Positions 42,890 through 52,811 are shown, counted from the first letter of the stretch. The stretch: DNA of 64,000 nucleotides from Chitinophagaceae bacterium (GCA_016787085.1 JAEUVJ010000073.1:1-64000), one strand, 5' to 3'. The notes: generated by a model not told the origin, from the letters alone. Made by a program: numbers and translations.

Positions 42890-44719
42890 TCACTCAATTT
42901 TCCACTCTGCTGCCTTGATAACAGCATCTAACCGGTCGGGTTTATCTGCATCCAGCCACAACTGAACCAACTGACCGCCATTCGAATAGTTTTTGGCAAA
43001 AGCCGAAACATCGCCATTTTCATTCTTGCCCAATACCACATCCACATTTTTTTCATGTATAAAAAGGGAAGTACTCCAGAAATCTGGCAGTCCAAGCTGT
43101 TTTCCTTTTTCAGTCGGAAAACAAGGAATATCACCCATGAATGTGCGGGTATCCCCTTTGCCGTAATCAAGACTGAATAGGGTATCGGCGGCACCGGGTC
43201 TGAAAGCAAAAGGCTGTTTGCTTTTATCATCTATTTTATAAACAATGGGATTGATACCTGTCATTACGATCTTTCCGCCCCGGTCAAGGTATTTGCGGAT
43301 AATGCTGTTCTTTCCATTTTCAGTAACCGAGGAAGGGAAATACGAGGTGGCAAATACAAAAACAGAAGGGTTAACTGATTCCCGTGACATATAATATGCC
43401 AGCGAATCTGCCCCTATCACTTTATATCCGTTACTGCGCAGGTAATTCCTCGTCATCAAATCACTGTTACCCCGGAAATAAATACTCACTCCGGGTTCAT
43501 AATATACATAGCGGTCAGCCTGACCTTTGAATTGACGTTTATCGGGATGTCCGCTGAGCGCATACAGGTACCCATCATCTGCACCGAAGTAAAGTAAACC
43601 TCCATCCCATACTGGGGAAGACATGATCTTACCATTTACTTTGAACTGGGAAACACGTTGCCCGGTTCTCAGGTCAATACAGTATAACTGTCCGTCAAAT
43701 GTTCCCGCATATACTTTATCATCCACGATCAGCGGCGACGACCAAACAGCCAGCGGTGTTCTGAATTTCCATATCTCTTTACCCGTTTCAATATTTACGG
43801 CCTGTACAAAACGTCCGTCGGACGTGCCCGTCACCACGAACGAATCTTTTACCGCCACGGTAGAGATGACCCATGAAACGTAATGATCCATTTTCCAGAG
43901 GCCTTTTCCGTTATCGGCATTGATGCAATAAAGAAAGCCATCCCTGGCACCAAAAATTGCTTTGTTTTCCACAATGACCGGACTGGATGTAATGGCTCTC
44001 CTGTCAAAACCATAATCTTCATTATTCATCGTATCTCCGTTAATTCGGTATTGCCATAATTCTTTCCCGGTCTTTAGGTCCACTGCATACAACGAAGCTT
44101 CGGTATCGCCAAAGAGCACTGCTTCTTTATAGACAGCTGCTGTACTGCGAATGATCCCCTTGCTTTTAAATTTCCATAATTGTTTTCCTGTTTGCGGATT
44201 CAGAGCATACAGGCAACCATCCTCACTTCCGATCAGGACTTTATCGTCATGTAAAACAGGTGAAGAATAGTAATAGTCATAACGCCAGGGATAAGCCGTC
44301 TTCTCTCCCAGCTTTACTTTCCAAAGTAATTGCCCATTCAGCTCTTTCAGGCAATACAGGGTTTGCCCGTTATCGGAGAAATAGACCTTCCCTTTCTCAC
44401 AAGCCGCAGATGAATGAATGGCAGTACCGGCATTGTACTTCCATTTTACCTGCGATGTTTTTTTATCTAATGCTATAAATACACCTGCTGCTGTACCAAA
44501 AAAAACGGTGTTGTCATTGATCAGCGGGGTGGAACGGATAGGTGATCCGGCATCAAACCGCCATGCTTTGGTGTCATACACAAGATCAGCACCTGTAGAT
44601 ACAGAACTGCTGTGGGCCGGGTTATCCCGGAACATCTTTGCCTTGCCTCCGGCCTGCGAAAAGGAATTCCCATAAAGAGTGGTAAAGAAAAAAAAGAGTA
44701 ATGGTCGTATCATACGCAT
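42890..44719 (-). CDS. PQQ-type beta-propeller protein with C-terminal Rossmann-like domain
   Basis: 609 residues. A signal peptide ends near SFSQ. Residues about 40-400 contain propeller repeats of the kind ALDKKTSQVKWKYNAG, ALNPQTGKQLWKFKS, AVDLKTGKELWQYRI, which fold like quinoprotein blades without needing PQQ. After about residue 400 a different domain follows (VFVFATSYFPSS, RKYLDRGGKIVMTGINP, LVQLWLDAD) resembling a GATase1/ThuA-like fold. Probably periplasmic. It is 12 bases downstream of a LytTR regulator on the same strand, so the two are likely one operon. Confidence 0.75.
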   Translation of the reverse strand: MRMIRPLLFFFFTTLYGNSFSQAGGKAKMFRDNPAHSSSVSTGADLVYDTKAWRFDAGSPIRSTPLINDNTVFFGTAAGVFIALDKKTSQVKWKYNAGTAIHSSAACEKGKVYFSDNGQTLYCLKELNGQLLWKVKLGEKTAYPWRYDYYYSSPVLHDDKVLIGSEDGCLYALNPQTGKQLWKFKSKGIIRSTAAVYKEAVLFGDTEASLYAVDLKTGKELWQYRINGDTMNNEDYGFDRRAITSSPVIVENKAIFGARDGFLYCINADNGKGLWKMDHYVSWVISTVAVKDSFVVTGTSDGRFVQAVNIETGKEIWKFRTPLAVWSSPLIVDDKVYAGTFDGQLYCIDLRTGQRVSQFKVNGKIMSSPVWDGGLLYFGADDGYLYALSGHPDKRQFKGQADRYVYYEPGVSIYFRGNSDLMTRNYLRSNGYKVIGADSLAYYMSRESVNPSVFVFATSYFPSSVTENGKNSIIRKYLDRGGKIVMTGINPIVYKIDDKSKQPFAFRPGAADTLFSLDYGKGDTRTFMGDIPCFPTEKGKQLGLPDFWSTSLFIHEKNVDVVLGKNENGDVSAFAKNYSNGGQLVQLWLDADKPDRLDAVIKAAEWKIE

Positions 44720-44731
44720 TATAATAAAAGA

Positions 44732-45481
44732 TCAAAGTTCGCTGATCCATCGTCGGAACAGGGGCGCCATTTCCTGGCTGATCACAATATGGTGGTTCAA
44801 TGCAGGCATGGACAGATCCACCTGCAATTTCACTTTTTCATAGGTCTTGTAGCTTTTGATAAAGCCGATATTGATGATGTACTGACGGTTGGCCCTGAAA
44901 AAACTGGTTTTATCCAGTTCGTCCTCCAGTTCTGCCAGGTTTTTATCTACCCGGTATTTCTTTCCCTCTTTATCAATGATGAATACCAGTTTATCTTCTG
45001 TGTAAATGATAACGATATCATCTGTCCGTAGAGAAATGTTCTCAATACCTTTCTTTACCACCAGTCTTGTGCGGGTCGTTTTGCGGAAACTATTGATAAA
45101 AGAATGATACCCTGTAAAGTGTTTTTCCAGGTTTTTGTATTTATTCATCGCCTTGACGAGTTCTGCTTCATCCACCGGCTTCAGCAGGTAGTCAATACCA
45201 TTGTGTTCAAAAGCATTTACGATGAACTGGTCAAAGGCAGTAATGAATATTACAGGGCTCTGAACATTTGTTTTATTGAAAATGTCAAAAGAAAGACCAT
45301 CCGGTAACTGAACATCTGAAAAAATAAGATCAGGAGGCTTATTGCAGGAAAGATACTCAATGCTTTCCTTTACGGTTGAAAAGGTGCCGGTGATCTCTGT
45401 TTCCGGAGAATGCTGGGCAAGTAATCTTTTGAACTCATCAGCGATGATCCGTTCGTCCTCGATAATGATTGCGTTGATCAT
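44732..45481 (-). CDS. LytTR-family response regulator
   Basis: 249 residues. Receiver domain 1-120 with acidic pocket E8-D9 and phosphorylation site D56 (IFSDVQLPDG) and the conserved lysine in YLLKPVDEAEL. The LytTR DNA-binding domain follows at about 145-245 (GIENISLRTDDIVIIYTED, FFRANRQYIINIGFIKSY). No histidine kinase is adjacent, so the partner kinase must be elsewhere. The downstream propeller gene is a likely target. Confidence 0.9.
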   Translation of the reverse strand: MINAIIIEDERIIADEFKRLLAQHSPETEITGTFSTVKESIEYLSCNKPPDLIFSDVQLPDGLSFDIFNKTNVQSPVIFITAFDQFIVNAFEHNGIDYLLKPVDEAELVKAMNKYKNLEKHFTGYHSFINSFRKTTRTRLVVKKGIENISLRTDDIVIIYTEDKLVFIIDKEGKKYRVDKNLAELEDELDKTSFFRANRQYIINIGFIKSYKTYEKVKLQVDLSMPALNHHIVISQEMAPLFRRWISEL

Positions 45482-45611
45482 GGGTAAGCTGGTTTTGGTT
45501 ACATAAACAGTTTATACCCTGTTGATGCCCGTATAAATGTAATTACATAACTGTATCCTGCTTTGTCATAAGCTGCTTGCTTATCAAACAGGTCAAAATA
45601 AGGATAAGCGG

Positions 45612-46523
45612 TCAAATAGGCTTATTTGATGCAATAAAACTTGATGGAGATAATTTGAATTTTCGTTTGAATGCCTTGCTGAAAGTGAATAGATCAGGGA
45701 AACTGCAGTGCAAGGCAACCTGTGTAATGGTCATTTCACCTGTCATCATCAGCTCTTTTGCCAGTTCCAGCCGTTTCCCCAGTAAATACTGGTAAGGAGA
45801 TACTCCGAACGCCTGTTTGAATGAACGGAAAAAATGAAATTCTGACATAGTACAGAAAGAAGCTACCTGTTTTATGTCCCCGATATGCAGGTATTGATCA
45901 TCCATGTACTGCTGAGCGGTTTTAAGCCGGCGGAGTATTTCCTTCCGGGTTTCCGCTTTCAATGACCGGATGCCGTTTAATGAGATATAATTCCCATACT
46001 CATGCCAGACGATCATCTCCACCAGGTCCATGAACCACTCCCGGCTGACATGTTCACTTCCCTCTCCTCCTGTAATTGCGGTCACCAACTCATCTATTTT
46101 CTTTTTGAATGGCGAATGGCAGACAGGGTTGACTGTTTCAAAAAATTCCGGTGTCCTGAAATAACCGGAAAGATAGTTGTCAAGCGCATGATCATCCCGG
46201 GCAGTGAGCACTGTAAAAGCTTCGGCGACCGTAGTAGGGCAAATATCAATACAGATACTTTTTACCGGTTGCCGCGATTCAAAATAGGCATGCACATATG
46301 GCTGTTTACAGGCGAGTAAATAATTCCCTTTGTTTACTGCATACTCTTTGTTGCCGGCCTTATAATAAATGCAGCGATCTATGACGTATTTGAGGCTAAA
46401 ACTTCTGAAGGCATTGCTGGTATCCCATTCGTTCAGCTCTGAATAATAAACGACGTCTTTGTCCTGCGGTTTGTTGAGGGCGAACTTATTCTTTTCAGTG
46501 ATTATGTGAAAGTATTGCTCCAT
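45612..46523 (-). CDS. AraC-family transcriptional regulator
   Basis: 303 residues from the ATG at 46523; an upstream start at 46607 adds 28 residues of low similarity. The N-terminal ligand region is followed by a C-terminal AraC domain (about 205-300): YMDDQYLHIGDIKQVASFCTMSEFHFFRSFKQAFGVSPYQYLLGKRL. Two helix-turn-helix units are expected. A hairpin with TCAAATA/TATTTGA arms overlaps the stop codon (45,612-45,629) and could be a weak terminator. Confidence 0.87.
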   Translation of the reverse strand: MEQYFHIITEKNKFALNKPQDKDVVYYSELNEWDTSNAFRSFSLKYVIDRCIYYKAGNKEYAVNKGNYLLACKQPYVHAYFESRQPVKSICIDICPTTVAEAFTVLTARDDHALDNYLSGYFRTPEFFETVNPVCHSPFKKKIDELVTAITGGEGSEHVSREWFMDLVEMIVWHEYGNYISLNGIRSLKAETRKEILRRLKTAQQYMDDQYLHIGDIKQVASFCTMSEFHFFRSFKQAFGVSPYQYLLGKRLELAKELMMTGEMTITQVALHCSFPDLFTFSKAFKRKFKLSPSSFIASNKPI

Positions 46524-46620
46524 TTGAATGTATGAAATCCCGGCGAATAAGATATGCCTGAAAGAATATCCGATGCGTGGCAGAACTAAAAAAGCAGGAA
46601 TTGACAAAAAGCGGCATGAT

Positions 46621-47061
46621 CTATCTTTTCAGGGGCCCCTGCCATAACACCGCTCTTATCATCCATTGGTTATTTACTTTTGCCAATAAAAGGTAATCAG
46701 TTCCCCACCAGGCAGTGATCTTACCGCTTGCGGTCTGATCCTGGATATCGTACACCTCCACTTTTCTCACAGCCGTGGCTGGCTGCTGGCGGTTTGTTTG
46801 TTTTACCCTGGCAGCATAGGCGATCATTTCCCTGAATGACATCGGTTCGCCTCCATACACGCCGCTCTTTTCATCTTTCCAGTATCCATACTTGACCACT
46901 TCAGGCGATATGCTCCTGTTGATCTTATTGGTGTCGCCCTCATAAAAACCTTCCACGTAATCCAGCATGGCCCGTTGCACGTACTCTTTTTCCTTTTCGG
47001 TTTGTGCTTTGGCGGTCGCTACTACGATCAGTAGGCTAAGAAGAAGAATAACGGTCTTCAT
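46621..47061 (-). CDS. Secreted NTF2-like/lumazine-binding-type protein
   Basis: 146 residues. A signal peptide ends near ATAKAQ. The mature domain (VQRAMLDYVEGFYEGDTNKINRSISPEVVKYGYWKD) and the tail WMIRAVLWQGPLKR fit the putative lumazine-binding/NTF2-like family. Probably periplasmic; ligand unknown. Unrelated in sequence to the NTF2-like protein at 778. Confidence 0.75.
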   Translation of the reverse strand: MKTVILLLSLLIVVATAKAQTEKEKEYVQRAMLDYVEGFYEGDTNKINRSISPEVVKYGYWKDEKSGVYGGEPMSFREMIAYAARVKQTNRQQPATAVRKVEVYDIQDQTASGKITAWWGTDYLLLAKVNNQWMIRAVLWQGPLKR

Positions 47062-47193
47062 GTCGTTCTTTTTGTCAATAGATCAGATACATCCTGAAAT
47101 TAGGCCAAAAACAACTTCGTGCTGGGCCATACATCCGTCGAAACTCCCACTTGTCCATTTCTCCCCGGTCGGATATTTACATGAGCAGGCTTA

Positions 47194-47913
47194 TTATTTT
47201 ATAAGCGTTCTTAATGCTGCCTGTTTCAATACGTCTAATTGTTCGCCTGATATATTTTTTTTCCAGGAGCATTTATCAAGACTGATAAAATCGAATCTCT
47301 TTTTATCAATTAGTGCAGCGTAAATGGTCAAAGCCGCCAGTACGCTTCCCGTTACAGAGGGATGAAAATTATCGGGTGAATACAAAGGCAACCCCGGGTC
47401 CTTCTCCCAGGCATACTTCCATGCCTGACCGGCAGGACAAAGCAGGGATGAAGTGGCATTAGCTGCCTTTGTATATGACAGGATCACGTTGTCATGGTCA
47501 AAAGCACGGGCTTTAGAAGGCCAGACCATGTACAAGGCCAGTTTTGTACGGTGTTTGTTGCAGAGGTCAGCCAGTTTTCGTGCAGACTCCATCAGCAATA
47601 CCTGCGATTCGGGTAATGCAGAGGGGCCTTGCTGTGCCACTACAAAGTCATAGTGGTTCTTTTCTATTTCTGCTTTTACCTTTCCATCATTCCAGTGATC
47701 TTCCAATGAGTAATCGGGGTAAAGAAAGGAATGGTACGTGATCGTCACCCCGTCAAGCTCCCCGATCTCTTTGATCATGGCAGGAAGATCATTGGTATAA
47801 GTAAGGCTGTTCCCAACGAATAATATCCTGAGTCCTTTTTGAGATACCCGGTTGTATTTATCAAAACCGGTCAATGAGATCAGGATGAAAAATAGTATGA
47901 TCAGCCGCTTCAT
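47194..47913 (-). CDS. SGNH/GDSL-family hydrolase
   Basis: 239 residues with a short signal (MKRLIILFFILISLTG). Block I reads RILFVGNSLTYTNDLP, with the nucleophile serine in GNS in place of GDS. Block V is DNFHPSVTG, giving the catalytic Asp-His pair. Family members hydrolyse acyl esters of sugars, lipids or glycans. The absence of neighbouring sugar genes leaves the substrate open. Confidence 0.8.
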   Translation of the reverse strand: MKRLIILFFILISLTGFDKYNRVSQKGLRILFVGNSLTYTNDLPAMIKEIGELDGVTITYHSFLYPDYSLEDHWNDGKVKAEIEKNHYDFVVAQQGPSALPESQVLLMESARKLADLCNKHRTKLALYMVWPSKARAFDHDNVILSYTKAANATSSLLCPAGQAWKYAWEKDPGLPLYSPDNFHPSVTGSVLAALTIYAALIDKKRFDFISLDKCSWKKNISGEQLDVLKQAALRTLIK

Positions 47914-47982
47914 AATTGTTATTGCAGGAAATTTCGCAACAATTAAGGTTCAAACAGGAAAAATAGTACAGGCGGCAAACGG

Positions 47983-48483
47983 TCACTTCATATAAGCGCC
48001 CAGCACTTTGTCCTCACTTACTTCTACATAGATGTGCTCCTGCAAAGTAGTGGCAATAGAAAGGCCGACATAATCAGGATGGACTGGAAAGGAATTATGG
48101 CTGCGTCCGACCAATACAAGGGCCTGTATTTTTTTGGGATGAAATTCAAGGAATGGTTTCAGGGCATATAGCAATGTTTTGCCACTGTTGGCCACATCAT
48201 CCACAATGATAACAACCCTATCGGTAAAATCAATTTTCTTGCTCAGTGTGACCTCTTTGGGATTTTTTTTGTCGAGGGAGAGGCTGATAACCTCAGTGGG
48301 CAGATCACTGGCTTCTGCGATCATCCGCTGAATACATTTCGCTACTACACTGCCACTATCCCTGACGCCTGCCAGGATAATACTTTTTTCATCGAAATTT
48401 TCCTCTATTATTTCAAGCGCCATACGGCGGAGCTTCTTTTCGGCTACGGCCTCGTCCAGTATATAATTCTTTACTGCTGTCAT
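47983..48483 (-). CDS. Phosphoribosyltransferase-family protein, PyrR-like
   Basis: 166 residues. The PRPP-binding motif is VVIIVDDVANSGKTLLYAL; LAGVRDSGSVVAKCI and the C-terminal VEVSEDKVLG are also conserved in this branch. It resembles PyrR, an uracil phosphoribosyltransferase that in some bacteria attenuates pyrimidine operons. No pyrimidine genes adjoin it, so its base specificity and any regulatory role are uncertain. Confidence 0.82.
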   Translation of the reverse strand: MTAVKNYILDEAVAEKKLRRMALEIIEENFDEKSIILAGVRDSGSVVAKCIQRMIAEASDLPTEVISLSLDKKNPKEVTLSKKIDFTDRVVIIVDDVANSGKTLLYALKPFLEFHPKKIQALVLVGRSHNSFPVHPDYVGLSIATTLQEHIYVEVSEDKVLGAYMK

Positions 48484-48548
48484 TATCCATTAAACTTTTT
48501 GTACTCTTATACTAACAACCCGTAAATTAGCACTTGTAATGGATTGCT

Positions 48549-49874
48549 ATGCAAATTGCACAACAAATTTTATTTGTATTCATCAGCGGGCTGGCCATCT
48601 GGTTTTTTGCCAAAAAGATAAAAGAGATCAGCCGGAATATACGACTCGGAAGAGACGAGAACCTGGCCGATAATTCCGGGCAGCGCTGGAAAAATGTATT
48701 CTTACTTGCTTTCGGGCAAAAAAAGATGTTTCGCAATCCGCTTGTGGCTGTGCTGCACTTTTTTGTGTACGCCGGGTTCATCATCATCAATATCGAGGTA
48801 CTGGAGATCGTCCTGGATGGCATATTTGGCACCCATCGGCTGTTCGCTCCTTTGCTGGGAAGCTTTTATACTTTTCTTATCAATGCGTTTGAAGTACTTG
48901 CCCTGCTGGTGATCGTAGCTTGTGCCATATTCCTGGTACGGAGAAATATCATCAAACTTAAACGCTTTATCAGCAAGGACCTTGACGGCTGGCCCCGTAG
49001 CGATGCGAACTACATCTTGATCACAGAGATAGTACTGATGAGTTTATTCCTGTTCCTGAATGCAGGTGATACGTTATTACAGGCAAGAGGCGCTGAACAT
49101 TATGCGGCACACGCGACAGGTAATTTCATTTTTTCCCAATACCTGCAGCCTGTCTTAAATGGCATGAGCGATGGAGGGCTGATGACGGTGGAAAGAAGTT
49201 GCTGGTGGCTGCATATCATCGGCATATTTGCATTTCTGAACTACCTGCCCTGGTCCAAACACCTGCATATCATCCTGGCTTTCCCCAATGCGTATTATGC
49301 AAGGCTGGAGCCCATAGGTGAAATGAGCAATATGCCCTCTGTACAAAAAGAAGTGCTGTATGCCATGCAACCGGAATTGGCCCCGCCAGCCGGTGGGGAA
49401 ACGGAGCCGCCGAAGAAGTTCGGTGCAAAGGATATTCCTGACCTGAGCTGGAAGAACCTGATGGATGCCTATAGCTGTACCGAATGCGGAAGATGTACCG
49501 CTGCCTGTCCGGCCAATATCACCGGCAAACTACTATCTCCCCGCAAGATCATGATGGATACAAGAGACAGGATGGAAGAGATCGGGGAAAATATTAATAA
49601 GAACGGCGGGTTCAAGGATGACGGTAAGAGTTTACTGCACGATTATATTTCTGTAGAAGAACTAAGAGCCTGTACCACCTGCAATGCCTGTGTGCAGGAA
49701 TGTCCCGTCAGTATCAGCCCGCTGGATATCATTTTGCAACTCCGGCGTTATCTGGTTATGGAAGAAAGCAATGCTCCACAGGAATGGAATGGCATGTTCA
49801 GTAACGTTGAAAATAATTTTGCACCCTGGAAATTCAGCCCGGATGAAAGAGATAAATGGGCAGAAGAAGTATAA
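48549..49874 (+). CDS. Membrane Fe-S oxidoreductase subunit with two 4Fe-4S clusters
   Basis: 441 residues. The first about 230 hold membrane spans (e.g. LFVFISGLAIWFF, VAVLHFFVYAGFIIINIEVLEIV). The C-terminal part carries two ferredoxin-type clusters at about 310-325 (CTECGRCTAACP) and about 374-390 (CTTCNACVQECP). The architecture is that of HdrC/GlpC-like proteins that pass electrons to a partner with CCG domains. In many Bacteroidota the CCG partner follows directly; here it lies about 5 kb away at 54,769. Confidence 0.85.
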   Translation: MQIAQQILFVFISGLAIWFFAKKIKEISRNIRLGRDENLADNSGQRWKNVFLLAFGQKKMFRNPLVAVLHFFVYAGFIIINIEVLEIVLDGIFGTHRLFAPLLGSFYTFLINAFEVLALLVIVACAIFLVRRNIIKLKRFISKDLDGWPRSDANYILITEIVLMSLFLFLNAGDTLLQARGAEHYAAHATGNFIFSQYLQPVLNGMSDGGLMTVERSCWWLHIIGIFAFLNYLPWSKHLHIILAFPNAYYARLEPIGEMSNMPSVQKEVLYAMQPELAPPAGGETEPPKKFGAKDIPDLSWKNLMDAYSCTECGRCTAACPANITGKLLSPRKIMMDTRDRMEEIGENINKNGGFKDDGKSLLHDYISVEELRACTTCNACVQECPVSISPLDIILQLRRYLVMEESNAPQEWNGMFSNVENNFAPWKFSPDERDKWAEEV

Positions 49875-49966
49875 AAGTGGGTTGCTTTTTAGGACAACTA
49901 TCATAAATCCACACTTAGATTTGTAAATTTGCCTGCCTGCTCACAGCAGCCTACCGATCTTTATTT

Positions 49967-51529
49967 ATGATGAGTATTCTTAACCGGAAGGCCCGGTTCT
50001 ATCTTATTTCTTTTCTCAAACACGACTTCAAAGCCAGTATCACGGTTTTCTTTGTTGCCCTCCCACTCTGTCTTGGTATTTCTTTAGCTTCCAATACACC
50101 TGTTTATTCCGGTCTGATAGCCGGCATCATCGGCGGTATTGCCGTGGCTGTCATCAGCCATTCTCATATCAGTGTGAGCGGCCCTGCAGCGGGACTGACA
50201 GCCATCTGCGCTTCGGCCATCACTGAACTTGGAAGTATTGAGATATTCTTTTTATCTGTGGCCGCAGCCGGGCTTGTCCAGGTATTATTGGGTGTTTTCA
50301 GATTAGGCGGGTTCACTCACTTCATCCCTTCTACTGTTATCAAAGGAATGCTGGCTGCCATCGGGATCATTCTTATTTCAAAACAAATTCCCCTGCTGCT
50401 CGGATACGATAAAGCGGACTTCTGGTCAAAGGAATTGTTCAATATCTTTTCGCTGGATCATGCTTTTGCGCATGTACAGAACATTTATCACCATAGCTCG
50501 GCCGGGGCCGTCATCATAGCATTATTATCGCTGGGGTTACTGATCATCTGGAAACGTACTCTTGCCAAAAAGCTGACCTTCCTGCCCACGTCTTTTGTAG
50601 TAGTGGTATTTGGTGTGCTGATGGCATTACTATTTAAACATTTTGTTCCTGTCCTTGCGTTAAACGATTCTCAGTTCGTAGGAGTCCCTTCCGACATGTT
50701 TGCAGAGATCAAACTACCCGATTATCATTCTGTTTTCACCAATGCTGCCATCTGGAAGAATGCGATCGTCATCTGTGTAGTGGCAACGCTGGAAACACTG
50801 TTAAGCATTGAAGCAGTAGATAAAATAGACCCGTATAACCGCATCACACCGCAGAACCGGGAACTAATTGCTCAGGGAACGGGAAATTTCTTCAGCGGAA
50901 TGCTTGGGGGTATCCCTATTACAGCCGTGATCGTCCGCAGCTCCGCCAATGCTGAAGCAGGCGCCCGTACCAAACTCTCTGCGATCTTTCACGGTATATG
51001 GCTTTTTATTTTTGTATTCTTTGTTTCATCCCTGCTCAACCTGATCCCTTATTGCATTCTTGCGGTCATCCTCATCAGAACAGGCTATAATCTTGCCAAG
51101 CCGAAAATGATCCGGTCGGTGTATAAACTTGGCAGGGAGCAATTCATGCCCTTTATTGTTACGGTCATTGCTATATTATTCACCGATCTGCTGATCGGTG
51201 TTGGTATTGGTGTGGCTTACTCTGCTTATTTTATTTTTAAGAATACTTATAAAGCAGGTTTTACCTTACAGACAAGAAATGAAGGGCATTCCCGTCACTA
51301 CTTCTTCCGGCTGGCGATCAACGTCAGCTTTATCAACAAGAAAAAACTGAAAGATGAATTGGAGAAAGTGCCGGATTATGCGATCGTTGATATTGACGGG
51401 GCGCACAGTGTGTATATAGACTATGACATCATCGAAGTGATCAATGAATTTAAAACCAAAGCGCATCATAAACACATCGAGCTGCATTTGAAAGGCATCC
51501 CAGATGTGGAAACGATAGAGGCGCATTAA
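49967..51529 (+). CDS. SulP-family inorganic anion transporter
   Basis: 520 residues. About ten to twelve membrane spans begin with ASITVFFVALPLCLGISLASN; the SulP motif GPAAGLTAICASAI is present. The C-terminus has a short STAS-like domain (PDYAIVDIDGAHSVYIDYDIIEVINEF). Relatives move sulphate, bicarbonate or other anions. No carbonic anhydrase or sulphate genes adjoin it, so the anion is not settled. Two -7-like boxes (TAGATTTG at 49,916 and TAAATTTG at 49,924) lie upstream. Confidence 0.9.
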   Translation: MMSILNRKARFYLISFLKHDFKASITVFFVALPLCLGISLASNTPVYSGLIAGIIGGIAVAVISHSHISVSGPAAGLTAICASAITELGSIEIFFLSVAAAGLVQVLLGVFRLGGFTHFIPSTVIKGMLAAIGIILISKQIPLLLGYDKADFWSKELFNIFSLDHAFAHVQNIYHHSSAGAVIIALLSLGLLIIWKRTLAKKLTFLPTSFVVVVFGVLMALLFKHFVPVLALNDSQFVGVPSDMFAEIKLPDYHSVFTNAAIWKNAIVICVVATLETLLSIEAVDKIDPYNRITPQNRELIAQGTGNFFSGMLGGIPITAVIVRSSANAEAGARTKLSAIFHGIWLFIFVFFVSSLLNLIPYCILAVILIRTGYNLAKPKMIRSVYKLGREQFMPFIVTVIAILFTDLLIGVGIGVAYSAYFIFKNTYKAGFTLQTRNEGHSRHYFFRLAINVSFINKKKLKDELEKVPDYAIVDIDGAHSVYIDYDIIEVINEFKTKAHHKHIELHLKGIPDVETIEAH

Positions 51530-51541
51530 AAACTGATCAAT

Positions 51542-51871
51542 ATGAACATGACCTCTTTCCCGTTTGAAACATCAGACTGGTCATTGATCCCTAAGGAAGA
51601 ACACAGGGGAGAAACCGGCATTGCGTACTGGCAGGTAAAAATGATGAACAGTATCCGTGTCAGGAAGGTAGAATACTCACCGGGATATAAAGCTGATCAT
51701 TGGTGTAAAAAAGGACATGTACTTCATTGTATAGAAGGTGAAATGACGACCGAGCTGGAAGACGGACGTATGATGAAAATGATAGCAGGCATGACCTATT
51801 TTGTCGGTGATAACAATGAAGCACACCGGAGTTTTACCTCAGTGGGCTGCAAGCTGTTCATTGTTGATTAA
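51542..51871 (+). CDS. DHCW-motif cupin-fold protein
   Basis: 109 residues. The diagnostic DHW-C segment is ADHWCKKGHVLHCIEGE, followed by MIAGMTYFVGDNNEAHRSFT, a single small beta-barrel with metal-binding histidines. Function unknown. It starts 12 bases after the transporter and is probably co-transcribed with it and with the dioxygenase gene that follows 47 bases later. Confidence 0.85.
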   Translation: MNMTSFPFETSDWSLIPKEEHRGETGIAYWQVKMMNSIRVRKVEYSPGYKADHWCKKGHVLHCIEGEMTTELEDGRMMKMIAGMTYFVGDNNEAHRSFTSVGCKLFIVD

Positions 51872-51918
51872 AAGTGCTGTTAAACCATCTGCTCTTTTCT
51901 TTGTTATGTAATTGCAGC

Positions 51919-52797
51919 ATGAAGCGAAAAGATTTTCTGACAATATTAACAGGAGTAACAGCCATGAGCGGATTAGGTACATTTAAAAAATTTACTGACA
52001 ACCTAAATGAGCAGGATGAAAAAATGCCCGTATTGTTTATCGGGCACGGGTCACCGATGAACGGTATTGAGAACAATGAATTCAGCCTGCAATGGGAGAA
52101 AACAGGTAAAGAGTTGCCAGCACCCAAAGCTGTACTTGTCATTTCCGCGCATTGGCTGACCAATGGCACACATGTTACAGCCATGGAGCATCCGCAAACG
52201 ATCCATGACTTTGGTGGCTTTCCGCAGGAGCTGTATGATGTGCAGTACCCGGTCCCGGGAGATGTCGTTTTGGCCAATGAAACAAAAGAACTGATCCAAT
52301 CAACAAATGTGGGTCTCAATCATGACTGGGGTCTTGATCATGGTGCATGGACCGTCATACGCCGCATGTATCCTGACGCAAAGATCCCGGTTTTGCAGCT
52401 GAGCATTGACTACAGTAAGCCGGCATCTTATCATTATGAGCTTGCGAAAGAACTGGCTGCACTGCGTAAAAAAGGAGTACTGATCATCGGCAGTGGTAAT
52501 ATGGTGCATAACCTGCGTATGGTGGCATGGGATAAATTTCAGGAACCCAACTATGGTTATGACTGGGCCATCGAGATGCACGAACTTTTCAAAAAGAAGA
52601 TCACTGATGGCGATCACCAGGCCCTTATCAACTATGAAACACTCAGTAAATCAGCGAAACTGGCTATTCCAACACCGGACCATTATTACCCGTTGATGTA
52701 CACACTGGGGTTGCAGGAAAAAAATGAGGCTCCGGTTTTTTTCAATGATAAATTAGTAGCGGGATCGCTGAATATGACCTCTGTGAAATTCGGATAA
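51919..52797 (+). CDS. ygiD: 4,5-DOPA dioxygenase extradiol (YgiD-type)
   Basis: 292 residues from the ATG at 51919. GHGSPMNGIENN, VISAHWLTNGTHVTAMEHPQTIHDFGGFPQELYDVQYP and GSGNMVHNLR are family marks; the metal-binding histidines H in GHGSPM, SAHW and DHGAW are present. Class III extradiol dioxygenases cleave catechol rings. The N-terminus (KRKDFLTILTGVTAMSGLG) looks like a signal or membrane segment that the cytoplasmic E. coli protein lacks. It converges with the LysE gene with a 14-base gap. Confidence 0.88.
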   Translation: MKRKDFLTILTGVTAMSGLGTFKKFTDNLNEQDEKMPVLFIGHGSPMNGIENNEFSLQWEKTGKELPAPKAVLVISAHWLTNGTHVTAMEHPQTIHDFGGFPQELYDVQYPVPGDVVLANETKELIQSTNVGLNHDWGLDHGAWTVIRRMYPDAKIPVLQLSIDYSKPASYHYELAKELAALRKKGVLIIGSGNMVHNLRMVAWDKFQEPNYGYDWAIEMHELFKKKITDGDHQALINYETLSKSAKLAIPTPDHYYPLMYTLGLQEKNEAPVFFNDKLVAGSLNMTSVKFG

Positions 52798-52811
52798 TGC
52801 CTGTGTCGGTT

